Assembly (NCBI RefSeq): GCF_003688855.1
Contig: NZ_REFW01000003.1
Coordinates: 124,001-188,000, forward strand
Source of the DNA: Tessaracoccus antarcticus
GTDB taxonomy: Bacteria; Actinomycetota; Actinomycetes; Propionibacteriales; Propionibacteriaceae
DNA length: 64,000 bases
Reading direction: 5' to 3'
Shown here: piece by piece, positions 12,281-21,780 of the stretch
How the letters are laid out: every line of letters begins with the position of its first letter
Position numbering within the stretch: the stretch's first letter is position 1
Translations under genes and position numbers: made by a program
The notes under the pieces: generated by a model
The model's input: the letters and a program-made list of their open reading frames with translations, nothing else
Database searches by the model: none
Told to the model about the DNA's origin: nothing

Positions 12281-13069
12281 TCAAGAATTCTTCGGCCAGT
12301 CCCCGGGCGCTTCCTCGCCGCCCTCGACGACGTCCTCGCTCTGGCCGGAGGCCTCCGTCCAGCTGTCCGCGGGCCGGTATCCGAGCTCCAGCATGGTGTT
12401 GGTCAGATCCCACCGGCGGTTGGGGTTGTCCGAAATGGCGTAGTACAGCCCGAACGCGACGTCGGCTTCGATGGCGCAGCGGAACACCTGTTCGGCATCG
12501 TCGTCGCTGAGCCACATGGCGTGCAGGACGTCCTCGTCCCTCTCCATGGGGTCCTCGGCCGACCAGCCGATGCGCAGGGCGATGAAGTCGATGCCGTACT
12601 CGTCGTGGTAGAACCGGCCAAGCGCCTCACCGAAGATCTTGGACACCCCGTAGAGGGAGTCGCCGCGGGGTAGTTGGTGTGGGTAGACGGGCCACTGGCC
12701 ATCTCTGTCGTACATGCCCATGGCGTGGTTTGAGGACGCGAAAACGAAACGCCTCACCCCGGCCAGGCGGGCAGCCTCCAGCGTGTTGCGAAAGCCGACG
12801 ATGTTGGCCTCCAGGACGTCATCCCACTCCGAGGTGGGTGATGCGGCCCCTGCCAGGTGCAGGACGGTGTCCACGCCGTCCATGAGCTCCACGACCTCGT
12901 CGAAGTTCGCGAGGTCAGCCCTCCGCAGTTGTTGTTTCTCGATGTCCGTGCGCGGCGTGCGGCCGTGCAGGACAAGCTCATAGGAATCGGCCAGCCGCTT
13001 CTCGAGCAACTGGCCGATTCCACCTGTGGCTCCCGTGAGGAGCACCTTGCGTCGTTGTGGGGAAACCAT
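12281..13069 (-). CDS. NAD-dependent epimerase/dehydratase, uronate-dehydrogenase-like SDR
   Basis: 262-residue extended short-chain dehydrogenase. Rossmann motif LLTGATGGIG near the N-terminus, FASSNHAMGMY, and the catalytic YxxxK in LYGVSKIFGEALGRFYH. The FASSNH segment and the C-terminal half resemble uronate dehydrogenases, which oxidise galacturonate/glucuronate to the lactone, but the substrate is not proven. Start ATG at 13069 is chosen over an in-frame TTG at 13105, because the latter falls inside a 12-bp hairpin behind glgP. Lies downstream of glgP on the same strand. Confidence 0.8.
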   Translation of the reverse strand: MVSPQRRKVLLTGATGGIGQLLEKRLADSYELVLHGRTPRTDIEKQQLRRADLANFDEVVELMDGVDTVLHLAGAASPTSEWDDVLEANIVGFRNTLEAARLAGVRRFVFASSNHAMGMYDRDGQWPVYPHQLPRGDSLYGVSKIFGEALGRFYHDEYGIDFIALRIGWSAEDPMERDEDVLHAMWLSDDDAEQVFRCAIEADVAFGLYYAISDNPNRRWDLTNTMLELGYRPADSWTEASGQSEDVVEGGEEAPGDWPKNS

Positions 13070-13077
13070 GTCCCCAT

Positions 13078-13107
13078 CGTTGACCCTGCAGGGGGGCAGG
13101 GTCAACG
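13078..13107 (-). terminator. Perfect hairpin between glgP and the SDR gene
   Basis: 12-bp perfect inverted repeat CGTTGACCCTGC / GCAGGGTCAACG with a 6-nt loop, starting 3 nt after the glgP stop and ending 8 nt before the SDR start. No T-run follows, so it may be a processing or attenuation element rather than a strong terminator. Confidence 0.55.
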
Positions 13108-13110
13108 GAT

Positions 13111-15663
13111 TCAGCCGGTGACCACCGCGGCCAGACCCATCTCGGAGTCACTGGCCAGCAACGGGTGGGACGGGACGGCGCGCGCGAGCAGGCCGATCTG
13201 TCCGGAGTACCTGGCCGGGATGCTGGCCTCGAACCGCGTGACGCCGTCAGCCTCCAGGGCGGGGGTGGTTGCGTACTTGCGGATGTTGTGGAGCTTGTCC
13301 TCGTTGTCGACGTCACCGAAGATGAGCTGGACGGCGACGTCGGAGGCCGACAGGTCACCGAGTCGCACATCGACGGTGACCTCGAGTTGGTCACCCGCGG
13401 CCACCCGCCCCGTCACGTTCGTGTCGAGTGCGACGACGTGCAGGGAATCCCAGTCGCGGCGGATGCGCTCCTTCCACACGGCCAGGGCGTTGGCCTGGGA
13501 GTCGTCCACCAGAGCAGCGGAGGACAGCGCGGCCGGCGCATACATCTGGGTGACGTAGTCGCGCACCATGCGCGAGGCCAGGACCTCCGGGCCGAGGTCG
13601 CTGATGGTGTCGCGCATCATCTTGAGCCACGCCAGCGGGTTCCCGTGGGTGTCCAGCGTGTAGAACTTCGGGATGATCTCGTTCTCGATGATGCTGTAGA
13701 AGTACTCGGCCTCGGCGGCGTCGCGCTCCACCTGATCAGTGATGCCCTCCAGGGAGGGGATCTCCCAGCCGAACTCGGGGGCGTACAGCTCGTCCCACCA
13801 GCCGTCCTTGATGGAGAGGTTGGCGGCGCCGTTCAGCGACGCCTTCATGCCGGAGGTGCCGCAGGCCTCGTAGGGGCGAAGCGGGTTGTTCACCCACACG
13901 TCGCAGCCGGGGTACAGCGGGCGGGCCATCGACATGTCGTAGTCCGGGAGGAACACGAGCTTGCCGCGGACGTCGGGCTGGTCGGAGAACTGCACCATCT
14001 GCTGGATGAGCGACTTGCCGATGTTGTCGGCGGGGTGCGCCTTGCCGGCGATGATGATCTGGATGGGTGTCTGCGGGTGGTTGAGCAGACGCTTGAGCCG
14101 CTCGGGATCCGTGAGCATCAGTGTGAGGCGCTTGTAGGACGCGCCACGGCGGGCGAAGCCGAGCGTCAGGACGCGCGGGTTCAGGGCGTCAGCGGTCCAG
14201 TCGTCGGGCAGGCCACGCACCTTGCAGGACTCGGAGAGGCGGGCGCGGGCCATGTGGATCATGGAGGCGCGGAGCTGACGCTTCAGGCTCCACAAAGTGT
14301 CATCGTCGACGCGCTGGATGGCCGACCAGTCGTAGCCGTCGATGACCGTGTCCGAGTCGTCCGTGTGCGCCTCGAGGATCTCCAGCAGTTCCGGATGGAT
14401 CCAGGTGCGGTGGTGGACGCCGTTGGTGACCGACGTGATCGGCACCTCGGTCTCGTCGAAGTCGGGCCACAGGCCGTTGAACATTTCACGGGAGACGGCC
14501 CCGTGCAGCTTGGACACGCCATTGGCGCGCTGACCGAGGCGCAAGCCGAGGACGGCCATGTTGAACCTGCTGTGGTCACCGCCGGCGTAGGTCTCGGTGC
14601 CGAAGTCGAGGATGCGCTGCAGCGGCAGCCCCGAGCAGAAGTGGGCGAACTGGCGCTCGATGAGGGACCGGTCGAAACGGTCGATGCCGGCAGGGACCGG
14701 GGTGTGGGTGGTGAAGACGGTGCCGGCGCGCGTCAGTTCGATGGCGCAGTTGAGGTCGTGACCCTCGGCCAGGTACTCGCGGATGCGCTCGAATCCGAGG
14801 AAGCCTGCGTGGCCCTCGTTGCAGTGGTAGACATCGGGCTTGGCGTGGCCCGTGACACGGCAGTACTCGCGCAGTGCACGGACGCCACCGATGCCCAGCA
14901 GCACCTCCTGGGCAAGTCGGTGCTCGGTGCCGCCGCCGTAGAGGCGGTCGGTGATGTTGCGGGCCTCGGGGTCATTGTCCACGCGGTCCGTGTCGAGCAT
15001 CAGCAGCGGGATGCGGCCCACGGACGCCACCCAGATCCACGCCTTGACCTCACGGCCGGAAACGTCCACCGTGATGGTGAGCGGCTCACCGGCATCGTCA
15101 GTGAGACGACGCACGGGCAGGTCGTTGGAGGACAGCACGGGGTAGCGCTCCTGCTGCCAACCGGCCGCGTTCAGTGACTGGCGGAAGTAGCCGTGTCGGT
15201 ACAGCAACCCGATCCCCACGAGCGGCAGGCCCAGGTCGGAGGCCGCCTTCAGGTGATCGCCGGCGAGGATGCCGAGGCCACCGGAGTACTGGGGCAGCGT
15301 CTGGGAGACACCGAACTCGGCGGAGAAGTATCCGATGGCTGAGGGGACGTCCTCGCCCTTGGCGGCGTGGTTCTGGAACCAGAGGTCCGCCGTCAGGTAG
15401 TTCTGGAGGTCATCGTGCAGGAGCTCCACCCGGCGGACGAACACCTTGTCCGCCGCGAGCTGCTGCATGCGCTCCGCGGACACGGCCGTCAGGAGCTTGA
15501 CGGGGTCCTCGCCGACCGAATCCCAGAGCTGGGGGTCGATGGCACGGAACAGGTCCCGTGAGGGCTGATGCCACGACCAGCGAAGGTTGTGGGCCAGGGC
15601 CTCAAGGGAATGGATCTTTTCGGGGAGCACCGGCTGAACGGTGAAACGACGATATGCACGCAC
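13111..15663 (-). CDS. glgP: Alpha-glucan (glycogen) phosphorylase, DUF3417-containing type
   Basis: GT35 PLP enzyme that releases glucose-1-phosphate from glycogen chain ends. 850 residues, as in the actinobacterial class with an N-terminal DUF3417 region (LEALAHNLRWSWH). The PLP site is in CGTSGMKASLNGA (Lys607). Other family segments are GGLGILAGDHLK and YHCNEGHAGFLG. Start GTG at 15663 (MRAYRRFTVQPVLPEK) is 7 nt downstream of a TAGTTT -10-like box, suggesting a leaderless mRNA. Divergent from glgE across 60 bp. The frame is open well upstream, antisense to glgE, but that part is not coding. Confidence 0.95.
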   Translation of the reverse strand: MRAYRRFTVQPVLPEKIHSLEALAHNLRWSWHQPSRDLFRAIDPQLWDSVGEDPVKLLTAVSAERMQQLAADKVFVRRVELLHDDLQNYLTADLWFQNHAAKGEDVPSAIGYFSAEFGVSQTLPQYSGGLGILAGDHLKAASDLGLPLVGIGLLYRHGYFRQSLNAAGWQQERYPVLSSNDLPVRRLTDDAGEPLTITVDVSGREVKAWIWVASVGRIPLLMLDTDRVDNDPEARNITDRLYGGGTEHRLAQEVLLGIGGVRALREYCRVTGHAKPDVYHCNEGHAGFLGFERIREYLAEGHDLNCAIELTRAGTVFTTHTPVPAGIDRFDRSLIERQFAHFCSGLPLQRILDFGTETYAGGDHSRFNMAVLGLRLGQRANGVSKLHGAVSREMFNGLWPDFDETEVPITSVTNGVHHRTWIHPELLEILEAHTDDSDTVIDGYDWSAIQRVDDDTLWSLKRQLRASMIHMARARLSESCKVRGLPDDWTADALNPRVLTLGFARRGASYKRLTLMLTDPERLKRLLNHPQTPIQIIIAGKAHPADNIGKSLIQQMVQFSDQPDVRGKLVFLPDYDMSMARPLYPGCDVWVNNPLRPYEACGTSGMKASLNGAANLSIKDGWWDELYAPEFGWEIPSLEGITDQVERDAAEAEYFYSIIENEIIPKFYTLDTHGNPLAWLKMMRDTISDLGPEVLASRMVRDYVTQMYAPAALSSAALVDDSQANALAVWKERIRRDWDSLHVVALDTNVTGRVAAGDQLEVTVDVRLGDLSASDVAVQLIFGDVDNEDKLHNIRKYATTPALEADGVTRFEASIPARYSGQIGLLARAVPSHPLLASDSEMGLAAVVTG

Positions 15664-15723
15664 GCGCCACAAACTACCCTGTCGTTCCCGCGGGACAGAA
15701 TCGAGGCCCGATAGGGTGATCGT
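15664..15723. promoter_or_regulatory. Divergent glgP/glgE promoters, both apparently leaderless
   Basis: In the 60-bp gap, TAGGGT (15712-15717, plus strand) ends 6 nt before the glgE GTG, and TAGTTT (15676-15671, minus strand) ends 7 nt before the glgP GTG. Neither start has a Shine-Dalgarno. No convincing -35 hexamer is seen for either. This spacing is typical of leaderless actinobacterial transcripts. Confidence 0.5.
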
Positions 15724-17727
15724 GTGAACTCTCTGCCCACTACGCCCCGCCCGTCGCGACTGCACCGCACGCCCGGCGGCTTTGGTCGCATTCCTGTGAG
15801 CGACGTCCACCCCGTCATCTCCGATGGCGCCTACCCCGTGAAGGCGGTCGCGCACGAGCGCCTTCAGGTGAGCGCCACGGTCTTTCGTGAGGGCCACGAC
15901 GCCGTCAAGGCGTCGGTGATCCTGACGGCCCCGCACGGAACGCAGCGCCGCATTGACATGCATCCCGTGGGCCCCGAGGGGCTGGACTCGTGGGAGGCCA
16001 GCATCCGCATGGCCACCGAGGGTGACTGGACGTACCGGGTCGAGGGCTGGTCCGACCCCTGGGCCACCTGGCAGCACAACGCCGAGGCGAAGTTGCCACT
16101 GAGCATGGACCTCGACCTCATCTGCCAGGAGGGGCGCGAGGTCATCGGCCGCGCCGCCACCAACGCCACCCAACAGCGCGTCACCAGCGCCGCCCACCTG
16201 CTCGAGGCCGTCATCGACGCCCTGCGTCCCGAGACGCCCGCAGAGGAACTGCTGGACCTCATTTGTTCCCGCCCCGTGGAGCGCGCCATGGCACGCTTCG
16301 GACCCCGTGAACTGGTGACGGGAACCAAGGAGTACCCGGTGCGCGTGGAGCGTCGACGCGCGCTCTTCTCCTCCTGGTACGAGTTCTTCCCCCGCTCCCA
16401 GGGTGCGTGGCAGGACGAGACCGGCGCCTGGCATTCCGGAACCTTCGACTCCTCGCACGAGCGCCTCGAGGCAGCGGCCGCCATGGGATTCAACGTGGTC
16501 TACCTGCCCCCCATCCACCCCATCGGCATCGCGTTCCGCAAGGGTCCCAACAACACGCTCACCCCGGCCGAGGGCGATCCGGGTTCCCCGTGGGCCATCG
16601 GTTCCCCAGACGGCGGGCACGACGCCATCCATCCCGACCTCGGGGACCTGGAGTCCTTCGGTCGCTTCGTGGACAAGGCCCGATCGCTGGGCCTCGAGGT
16701 TGCCCTGGACCTGGCACTGCAGGCCTCCCCTGACCACCCGTGGGTGACCGAGCATCCGGAGTGGTTCACGACGCGGCTGGACGGGACCATCGCCTACGCG
16801 GAGAACCCCCCGAAGAAGTACCAGGACATCTATCCCATCAACTTCGACAACGACCCGGAGGGGATCTACCACGAGGTGCTGCGGATCGTGCACTTCTGGA
16901 TCGACCGAGGGGTGTCGATTTTCCGCGTGGACAATCCGCACACCAAGCCCGTCGAATTCTGGGACTGGCTGTTGGAGCGGGTGCACGAGACGAATCCGGA
17001 GATCATCTTCCTCGCAGAAGCCTTCACCCGGCCGGCCATGATGGGCGCACTCGGCAAGGTCGGCTTCCAGCAGTCCTACACGTACTTCACGTGGCGGGTG
17101 GAGAAGTGGGAGCTCACCGAGTACCTCACGGAACTTGCCCATGACACCCCTGCGTTCTACCGTCCCAATTTCTTCGTCAACACCCCGGACATCAACCCCC
17201 TCCACCTGCAGTCCGGCAACCCGGCCATCTTCGCCATCCGCGCCATTCTGGCCGCGACAATGTCCCCCACCTGGGGCGTGTACTCGGGCTTCGAACTGTT
17301 CGAGCACGAGGCACTGGCCGCAGGTCGCGAGGAGTACCTGGACTCCGAGAAGTTCCAGTACAGGCCACGCGACTACAACGCGTCACCCAACCTCAACATG
17401 CTCATCGGCCAGCTGAACGCCATCCGAGACCGCCACCCGGCGCTGCAGCAACTGCGCAACATCACCTTCCACCACGTCCCGCACGACGGGATCATCGCGT
17501 TCTCGAAGCAGGACGGCGACGACACCGTGCTGGTGGTGACGTCCCTGGACCCCGACAACACCGTGGAGTCGGACCTCTACATCGACTTCGAGGCGCTGGG
17601 GTTCCAGAGCGGCAAGGGCATCCGGGCCATCGACGAATTGACGGGGCAGGAGTTCACCTGGGGTGAGCGGAACTACGTGCGCCTGTACCCGGGGCAGCCC
17701 GCCCACATCGTCCACCTGAGCACCTGA
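15724..17727 (+). CDS. glgE: Alpha-1,4-glucan:maltose-1-phosphate maltosyltransferase GlgE
   Basis: GH13_3 enzyme that extends alpha-1,4-glucans with maltosyl units from maltose-1-phosphate. 667 residues, matching mycobacterial and Streptomyces GlgE. Characteristic motifs are GHDAIHPDLGDLESF, IFRVDNPHTKP with nucleophile Asp403, and IFLAEAFTRP with acid/base Glu432. Start GTG at 15724. Its stop overlaps the maltokinase start (TGATG), placing substrate supply and use in one operon (glgE-mak-glgB). Confidence 0.97.
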   Translation: MNSLPTTPRPSRLHRTPGGFGRIPVSDVHPVISDGAYPVKAVAHERLQVSATVFREGHDAVKASVILTAPHGTQRRIDMHPVGPEGLDSWEASIRMATEGDWTYRVEGWSDPWATWQHNAEAKLPLSMDLDLICQEGREVIGRAATNATQQRVTSAAHLLEAVIDALRPETPAEELLDLICSRPVERAMARFGPRELVTGTKEYPVRVERRRALFSSWYEFFPRSQGAWQDETGAWHSGTFDSSHERLEAAAAMGFNVVYLPPIHPIGIAFRKGPNNTLTPAEGDPGSPWAIGSPDGGHDAIHPDLGDLESFGRFVDKARSLGLEVALDLALQASPDHPWVTEHPEWFTTRLDGTIAYAENPPKKYQDIYPINFDNDPEGIYHEVLRIVHFWIDRGVSIFRVDNPHTKPVEFWDWLLERVHETNPEIIFLAEAFTRPAMMGALGKVGFQQSYTYFTWRVEKWELTEYLTELAHDTPAFYRPNFFVNTPDINPLHLQSGNPAIFAIRAILAATMSPTWGVYSGFELFEHEALAAGREEYLDSEKFQYRPRDYNASPNLNMLIGQLNAIRDRHPALQQLRNITFHHVPHDGIIAFSKQDGDDTVLVVTSLDPDNTVESDLYIDFEALGFQSGKGIRAIDELTGQEFTWGERNYVRLYPGQPAHIVHLST

Positions 17728-18980
17728 TGGGGACAACGACACACATGCCGGAGAGCCTCCTGCCGGCCCTGTGGCAGCTCGCCCAGGGTGCTCGCTGGTT
17801 CGCCGGCCGCTCGCGCGGCGGGCGCCCCGAGGGCGTGACGCTGGGCCGCTGGCTCACCCCTGCCTCCAGCGGCGTCGGTATTCGCAGCGCCGTGCTGGAG
17901 GTGCTGTTCGACTCCGGCGAGCGTGAGCGCTACCACGTACCGTTGACCTACCGCCCCGTGTCAGAGGCAGTCGCTCCCGAGCTGGCACGGGCAGACGTGG
18001 ACGGCTCCGAGTTCAGCGTCGGTGAGTTGTGCGACGACCCGGCCGCCGCATCCCTGCTCCTTGACCTTCTCCGCGACGGCGCCCCCGGTTTCGAGAGCTT
18101 CGGTGAGATCCCCACGGGCCTCGTGGCCCGTCGGTTCACGGGGGAGCAGTCCAACACCTCCCTGTTCTTCGGCACGTCGCTGGTGTGCAAGGTGTTCCGA
18201 CGCCTCGAGGAGGGCTCCAACGTCGACGTGGAACTCCACCGTGCGCTGGCGGGCACCGGGTCGGTCGCCGAGATCCACGGGGTGTGGAGCGACGGCGACG
18301 TGGACCTCGCCATCATCACCGAGGCGCTCGCCCAACCGGAGGATGGCTACGACCTGGCGTGCGAGCATGCCCGGCGGAGCAGCAGCTTTGACGACCACGC
18401 CCACGCTCTCGGGGCCACACTGGCGGCGGTGCACGAGACGCTCGCCGAGAGGCTGGGGACCGAATCCCGGCAGGCCCCTGCACTCCGGGCCACCCTGGAG
18501 CGCCGGTTCGTGGCCGCCGCGGCAGAGGCACCCGAGGTGGGGCCGTACCGCGACGCCATCGCATCCACCTGGGGGGCGCTTCCTGAGACGTTCCCCACGC
18601 AGAGAATCCACGGCGACTGCCATCTGGGCCAGGTGCTGCTCTCTGCCGGGCACTGGCGCTACGTGGACTTCGAGGGCGAACCGCTGAAGACACTGGAGGA
18701 GCGACGCGAGCCCGACTCCCGGTGGCGCGACGTCGCCGGCATGCTGCGGTCCTTCGACTACGCGGCCGCGGCCGGGGAGGCCACCGCAGCCTGGTTGGCC
18801 GGGACTCGCCAGGCCTTCCTCGCCGGATACGGCCTGCCTGATGGCCAGGAGCGGGCACTCCTGGCCGCGTTCGAGGCGGACAAGGCCGTCTACGAAGTCA
18901 TTTACGAACGTCGTAACCGTCCCCACCTGATCCATGTACCGATAGATTCACTGAACCGATTGGCAGGAGAAACACGATGA
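17727..18980 (+). CDS. mak: Maltokinase (Pep2/Mak-like)
   Basis: Phosphorylates maltose with ATP to maltose-1-phosphate, the GlgE donor. 417 residues, a free-standing protein not fused to trehalose synthase. Kinase-like (aminoglycoside phosphotransferase fold) motifs are IHGDCHLGQVL (His295, Asp297) and VDFEGEPLKTLEERREPDSRWRD split over residues about 310-335. Translationally coupled to glgE upstream and, through a 4-nt ATGA overlap, to glgB downstream. ATG at 17727 is used; MPESLL seven codons in is an alternative start. Confidence 0.92.
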   Translation: MGTTTHMPESLLPALWQLAQGARWFAGRSRGGRPEGVTLGRWLTPASSGVGIRSAVLEVLFDSGERERYHVPLTYRPVSEAVAPELARADVDGSEFSVGELCDDPAAASLLLDLLRDGAPGFESFGEIPTGLVARRFTGEQSNTSLFFGTSLVCKVFRRLEEGSNVDVELHRALAGTGSVAEIHGVWSDGDVDLAIITEALAQPEDGYDLACEHARRSSSFDDHAHALGATLAAVHETLAERLGTESRQAPALRATLERRFVAAAAEAPEVGPYRDAIASTWGALPETFPTQRIHGDCHLGQVLLSAGHWRYVDFEGEPLKTLEERREPDSRWRDVAGMLRSFDYAAAAGEATAAWLAGTRQAFLAGYGLPDGQERALLAAFEADKAVYEVIYERRNRPHLIHVPIDSLNRLAGETR

Positions 18981-20881
18981 ACTACGACCAGTTCGGCGGA
19001 TTGACCGGCACCGACCTCCAGGGTTTCCACCAGGGTGGCGACACCGAGCTCTGGAAGAGACTCGGCAGTTTCGTCGCGACCGTCGACGGTGAGGACGGCC
19101 CCATTTCCGGCGTGCGGTTCGCCGTCTGGGCTCCCAATGCCCAGCAGGTCCAGGTGACCGGCGACTTCAACGGGTGGGACGCCCATGACCTCGCGCTCAT
19201 CCCCGGCACCGGTGTGTGGGGCGGATTCGTCCCCGGTGCCGGCGAGGACGCGCTCTACAAGTTCCGGGTCCGTGGCGTCGACGGCGCGTGGCGCGAGAAG
19301 GTCGACCCCATGGCCCGCTTCAGCGAGCAGGCACCCACCAACGCCAGCATTGTCTACGAGTCGAAGTACGTGTGGTCCGACGACGAGTGGATCGCGCGCA
19401 GGGAGAAGTCCCGCGCCCACGCCGAGCCCATGAGCGTCTACGAACTGCACCTCGGCGGCTGGCGCCCCGGCAAGTCCTACCTGCAGCTCGCCGACGAACT
19501 GGTGGAATACATCACCTGGCAGGGCTACACGCATGTCGAGTTGATGCCGGTGGCCGAGCATCCGTACGCGCCGTCCTGGGGCTACCAGGTGACCGGCTAC
19601 TTCTCCCCCACGAGCCGGTTCGGCAAGCCCGACGACTTCCGCTACCTCGTGGACCGCCTCCACCAGGCCGGCATCGGCGTCATCCTGGACTGGGTTCCGG
19701 GTCACTTCCCCAAGGACGACTGGGCGCTGGGACGCTTCGACGGCACCGCGCTCTACGAGCACGCCGACCCCAGGCAGGGAGAGCACCGCGACTGGGGCAC
19801 CTACATCTTCAACTACGGCCGCAACGAGGTGAAGAGCTTCCTCGTCTCCAACGCGCTGTACTGGATCAACGAGTTCCACATCGACGGGCTGCGCGTGGAT
19901 GCCGTCGCCTCCATGCTGTACCTCGACTACTCCCGCGAGGAGGGCGAGTGGGTGCCCAACGAGTACGGCGGCCGCGAGAACCTCGAGGCCATCGACTTCC
20001 TGCGCTGGGTCAACCTGCACCTCTACGAGCGCCACCCCGGCGTCCTCATGATCGCCGAGGAGTCCACCAGCTTCCCGGGCGTCACCAAACCTGTCCACGA
20101 GGGCGGCCTCGGCTTCGGGTTCAAGTGGAACATGGGGTGGATGAACGATTCGCTGCGCTACCTGGAGCTGGACCCCGTCTACCGCCAGTACGAACACAAC
20201 CTCATCACCTTCGCCATGGTGTATGCCTACTCGGAGAACTTCATCCTGCCCATCAGCCATGACGAGGTCGTGCACGGCAAGGGGTCGATGATGCAGAAGG
20301 TGCCGCAGGATGACTGGCGCAAATTCGCCACGCTGCGCGCCTTCTACTCCTTCATGTGGAGCTTCCCCGGCAAGCAGCTGATCTTCATGGGCAGCGAGTT
20401 CGGGTCCCGTCCCGAGTTCAACGAGGCCACCGGCCTCGAGTGGTGGGTCAGCGACCTGTGGGGCCACCGCGGCCTCCAGCAGCTGTTCCGGGACCTCAAC
20501 GCCCTCTACCGCGCCAATGCCCCCCTCTTCGAGCTGGACAACTCCCCCGAGGGGTTCACCTGGATCCGGGGTGACGACGCGGAGCGCAACACGCTCAGCT
20601 GGGTGCGCCACGACGAGGCCGGCAACCACGTGGCCTGCATCACGAACTTCTCCCCGGAACCGCTCACGGACCTGCCGATTGGGCTTCCGGAGGCCGGAGT
20701 CTGGGAAGAGATCCTCAACACCGACTCGGCCGTCTACGACGGCAGTGGCGAGTTCGGGAACCTGGGACAGGTCACGGCACGCGAGCAGCCGTGGGGCCAC
20801 TTCCCCGCGCAGACCAACGTGACGGTTCCCCCGCTGGGCGCCGTGTGGCTTCGTCGGCAGGCGGGCCCCGCCACACCGTGA
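18977..20881 (+). CDS. glgB: 1,4-alpha-glucan branching enzyme GlgB
   Basis: Introduces alpha-1,6 branches into the glucan made by GlgE. 634 residues: N-terminal CBM48 (VRFAVWAPNAQQVQVTGDFNGWD), GH13_9 barrel with DGLRVDAVASM (nucleophile Asp308), MIAEEST (acid/base Glu361) and ISHDEVVHGKGSM, and a C-terminal beta domain. It lacks the extra N-terminal domain of longer mycobacterial GlgB proteins, giving a shorter form. 4-nt overlaps at both ends couple it to mak and to the Nudix gene. Confidence 0.96.
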   Translation: MNYDQFGGLTGTDLQGFHQGGDTELWKRLGSFVATVDGEDGPISGVRFAVWAPNAQQVQVTGDFNGWDAHDLALIPGTGVWGGFVPGAGEDALYKFRVRGVDGAWREKVDPMARFSEQAPTNASIVYESKYVWSDDEWIARREKSRAHAEPMSVYELHLGGWRPGKSYLQLADELVEYITWQGYTHVELMPVAEHPYAPSWGYQVTGYFSPTSRFGKPDDFRYLVDRLHQAGIGVILDWVPGHFPKDDWALGRFDGTALYEHADPRQGEHRDWGTYIFNYGRNEVKSFLVSNALYWINEFHIDGLRVDAVASMLYLDYSREEGEWVPNEYGGRENLEAIDFLRWVNLHLYERHPGVLMIAEESTSFPGVTKPVHEGGLGFGFKWNMGWMNDSLRYLELDPVYRQYEHNLITFAMVYAYSENFILPISHDEVVHGKGSMMQKVPQDDWRKFATLRAFYSFMWSFPGKQLIFMGSEFGSRPEFNEATGLEWWVSDLWGHRGLQQLFRDLNALYRANAPLFELDNSPEGFTWIRGDDAERNTLSWVRHDEAGNHVACITNFSPEPLTDLPIGLPEAGVWEEILNTDSAVYDGSGEFGNLGQVTAREQPWGHFPAQTNVTVPPLGAVWLRRQAGPATP

Positions 20882-21654
20882 GCGAGTTCAGCGTCCAGGT
20901 CGAAATCACCGGTGACGTCGGCATGCTGCGTTGGCAGGAGCAGCGTGTCGACTCGGAGACCCTCGAGGCCGCCGTGAGCATGGCCGCAGACGACGCCATC
21001 ATCGCGCACGAGTTGCGTCGTCTGCAGGTGGACCTACCTGCCAACGACGTCGTGGCCCGACGTGCTCTCCAGCGCTGCGGTTTCCGGCTGGAGGGCCGGC
21101 TGCGCTCCGCGCAGCGTGTCGGCAATGACGACCTCGTCGACGTCCTCATCTATGCCCGGCTCGCCATCGACCCCGTCTACGGCCCGCAGGGGTTCTCCGG
21201 TGTCATGGACTCGGTGCTCCCCATGAAACGCATGATCGGCCACGCCGTGTTCCGCGACAGCCGGGGGCGGGTACTGCTGACCGAGACCCGCTACAAGGAG
21301 GACTGGGAACTCCCCGGCGGGATCGTCGAGGCGGGCGAGTCGCCCCGCGTGGGTGCCGAGCGCGAGGTGATGGAGGAGATCGGGTTGGCCGTCACCTTCG
21401 GCAACGCGGCGCTCATCGACTGGATGCCGCCGTACCTGGGGTGGTCGGATGCCATCGAGTTCATCTTCGACGGCGGCACGATGACCGACGACGTCGCCGC
21501 GGGGATCACCGTCACGGACCCCCGCGAACTGGCGGCCGTGCACTGGGTGGCCCCTGAGGACCTCGATGAGCACGTCACCGAACTCTCGGCCCGACGCATA
21601 CGGCTGCTGCTGAGCGGTTGGACCGGCATGACCGAGGACGGCCGTCCCCTCTGA
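20878..21654 (+). CDS. GNAT-remnant/Nudix fusion protein
   Basis: 258 residues from the GTG at 20878, which overlaps the glgB stop (GTGA). The C-terminal half is a Nudix hydrolase with a full Nudix box: GGIVEAGESPRVGAEREVMEEIG fits GX5EX7REUXEEXGU. The first ~100 residues resemble only the C-terminal part of a RimJ/RimL-like acetyltransferase (ARRALQRCGFRLEGRLR, then DDLVDVLIYARL). The acetyl-CoA-binding half is missing or diverged. A role in clearing nucleoside-diphosphate compounds is possible; coupling to glgB hints at nucleotide-sugar chemistry, but the substrate is unknown. Confidence 0.75.
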   Translation: MSEFSVQVEITGDVGMLRWQEQRVDSETLEAAVSMAADDAIIAHELRRLQVDLPANDVVARRALQRCGFRLEGRLRSAQRVGNDDLVDVLIYARLAIDPVYGPQGFSGVMDSVLPMKRMIGHAVFRDSRGRVLLTETRYKEDWELPGGIVEAGESPRVGAEREVMEEIGLAVTFGNAALIDWMPPYLGWSDAIEFIFDGGTMTDDVAAGITVTDPRELAAVHWVAPEDLDEHVTELSARRIRLLLSGWTGMTEDGRPL

Positions 21655-21780
21655 TCCGTGAGGGAACCGGGGAACGACACACCGCTGCCGGAGCATCCTG
21701 ACAAGTCTCGTGGGCCTAGGATGCTACCCGGGCGCACGCGCGCCCCCATCGACTTTTCGGCCTTTCTCCAGGAGACCCCC

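Noticed and set aside
15664-17307. N-terminal extension of glgP
   Set aside because: Antisense to glgE; the phosphorylase family starts at MRAYRRFTV.
18902-20800. 632-codon frame antisense to glgB
   Set aside because: Shadow of glgB with no recognisable domain.
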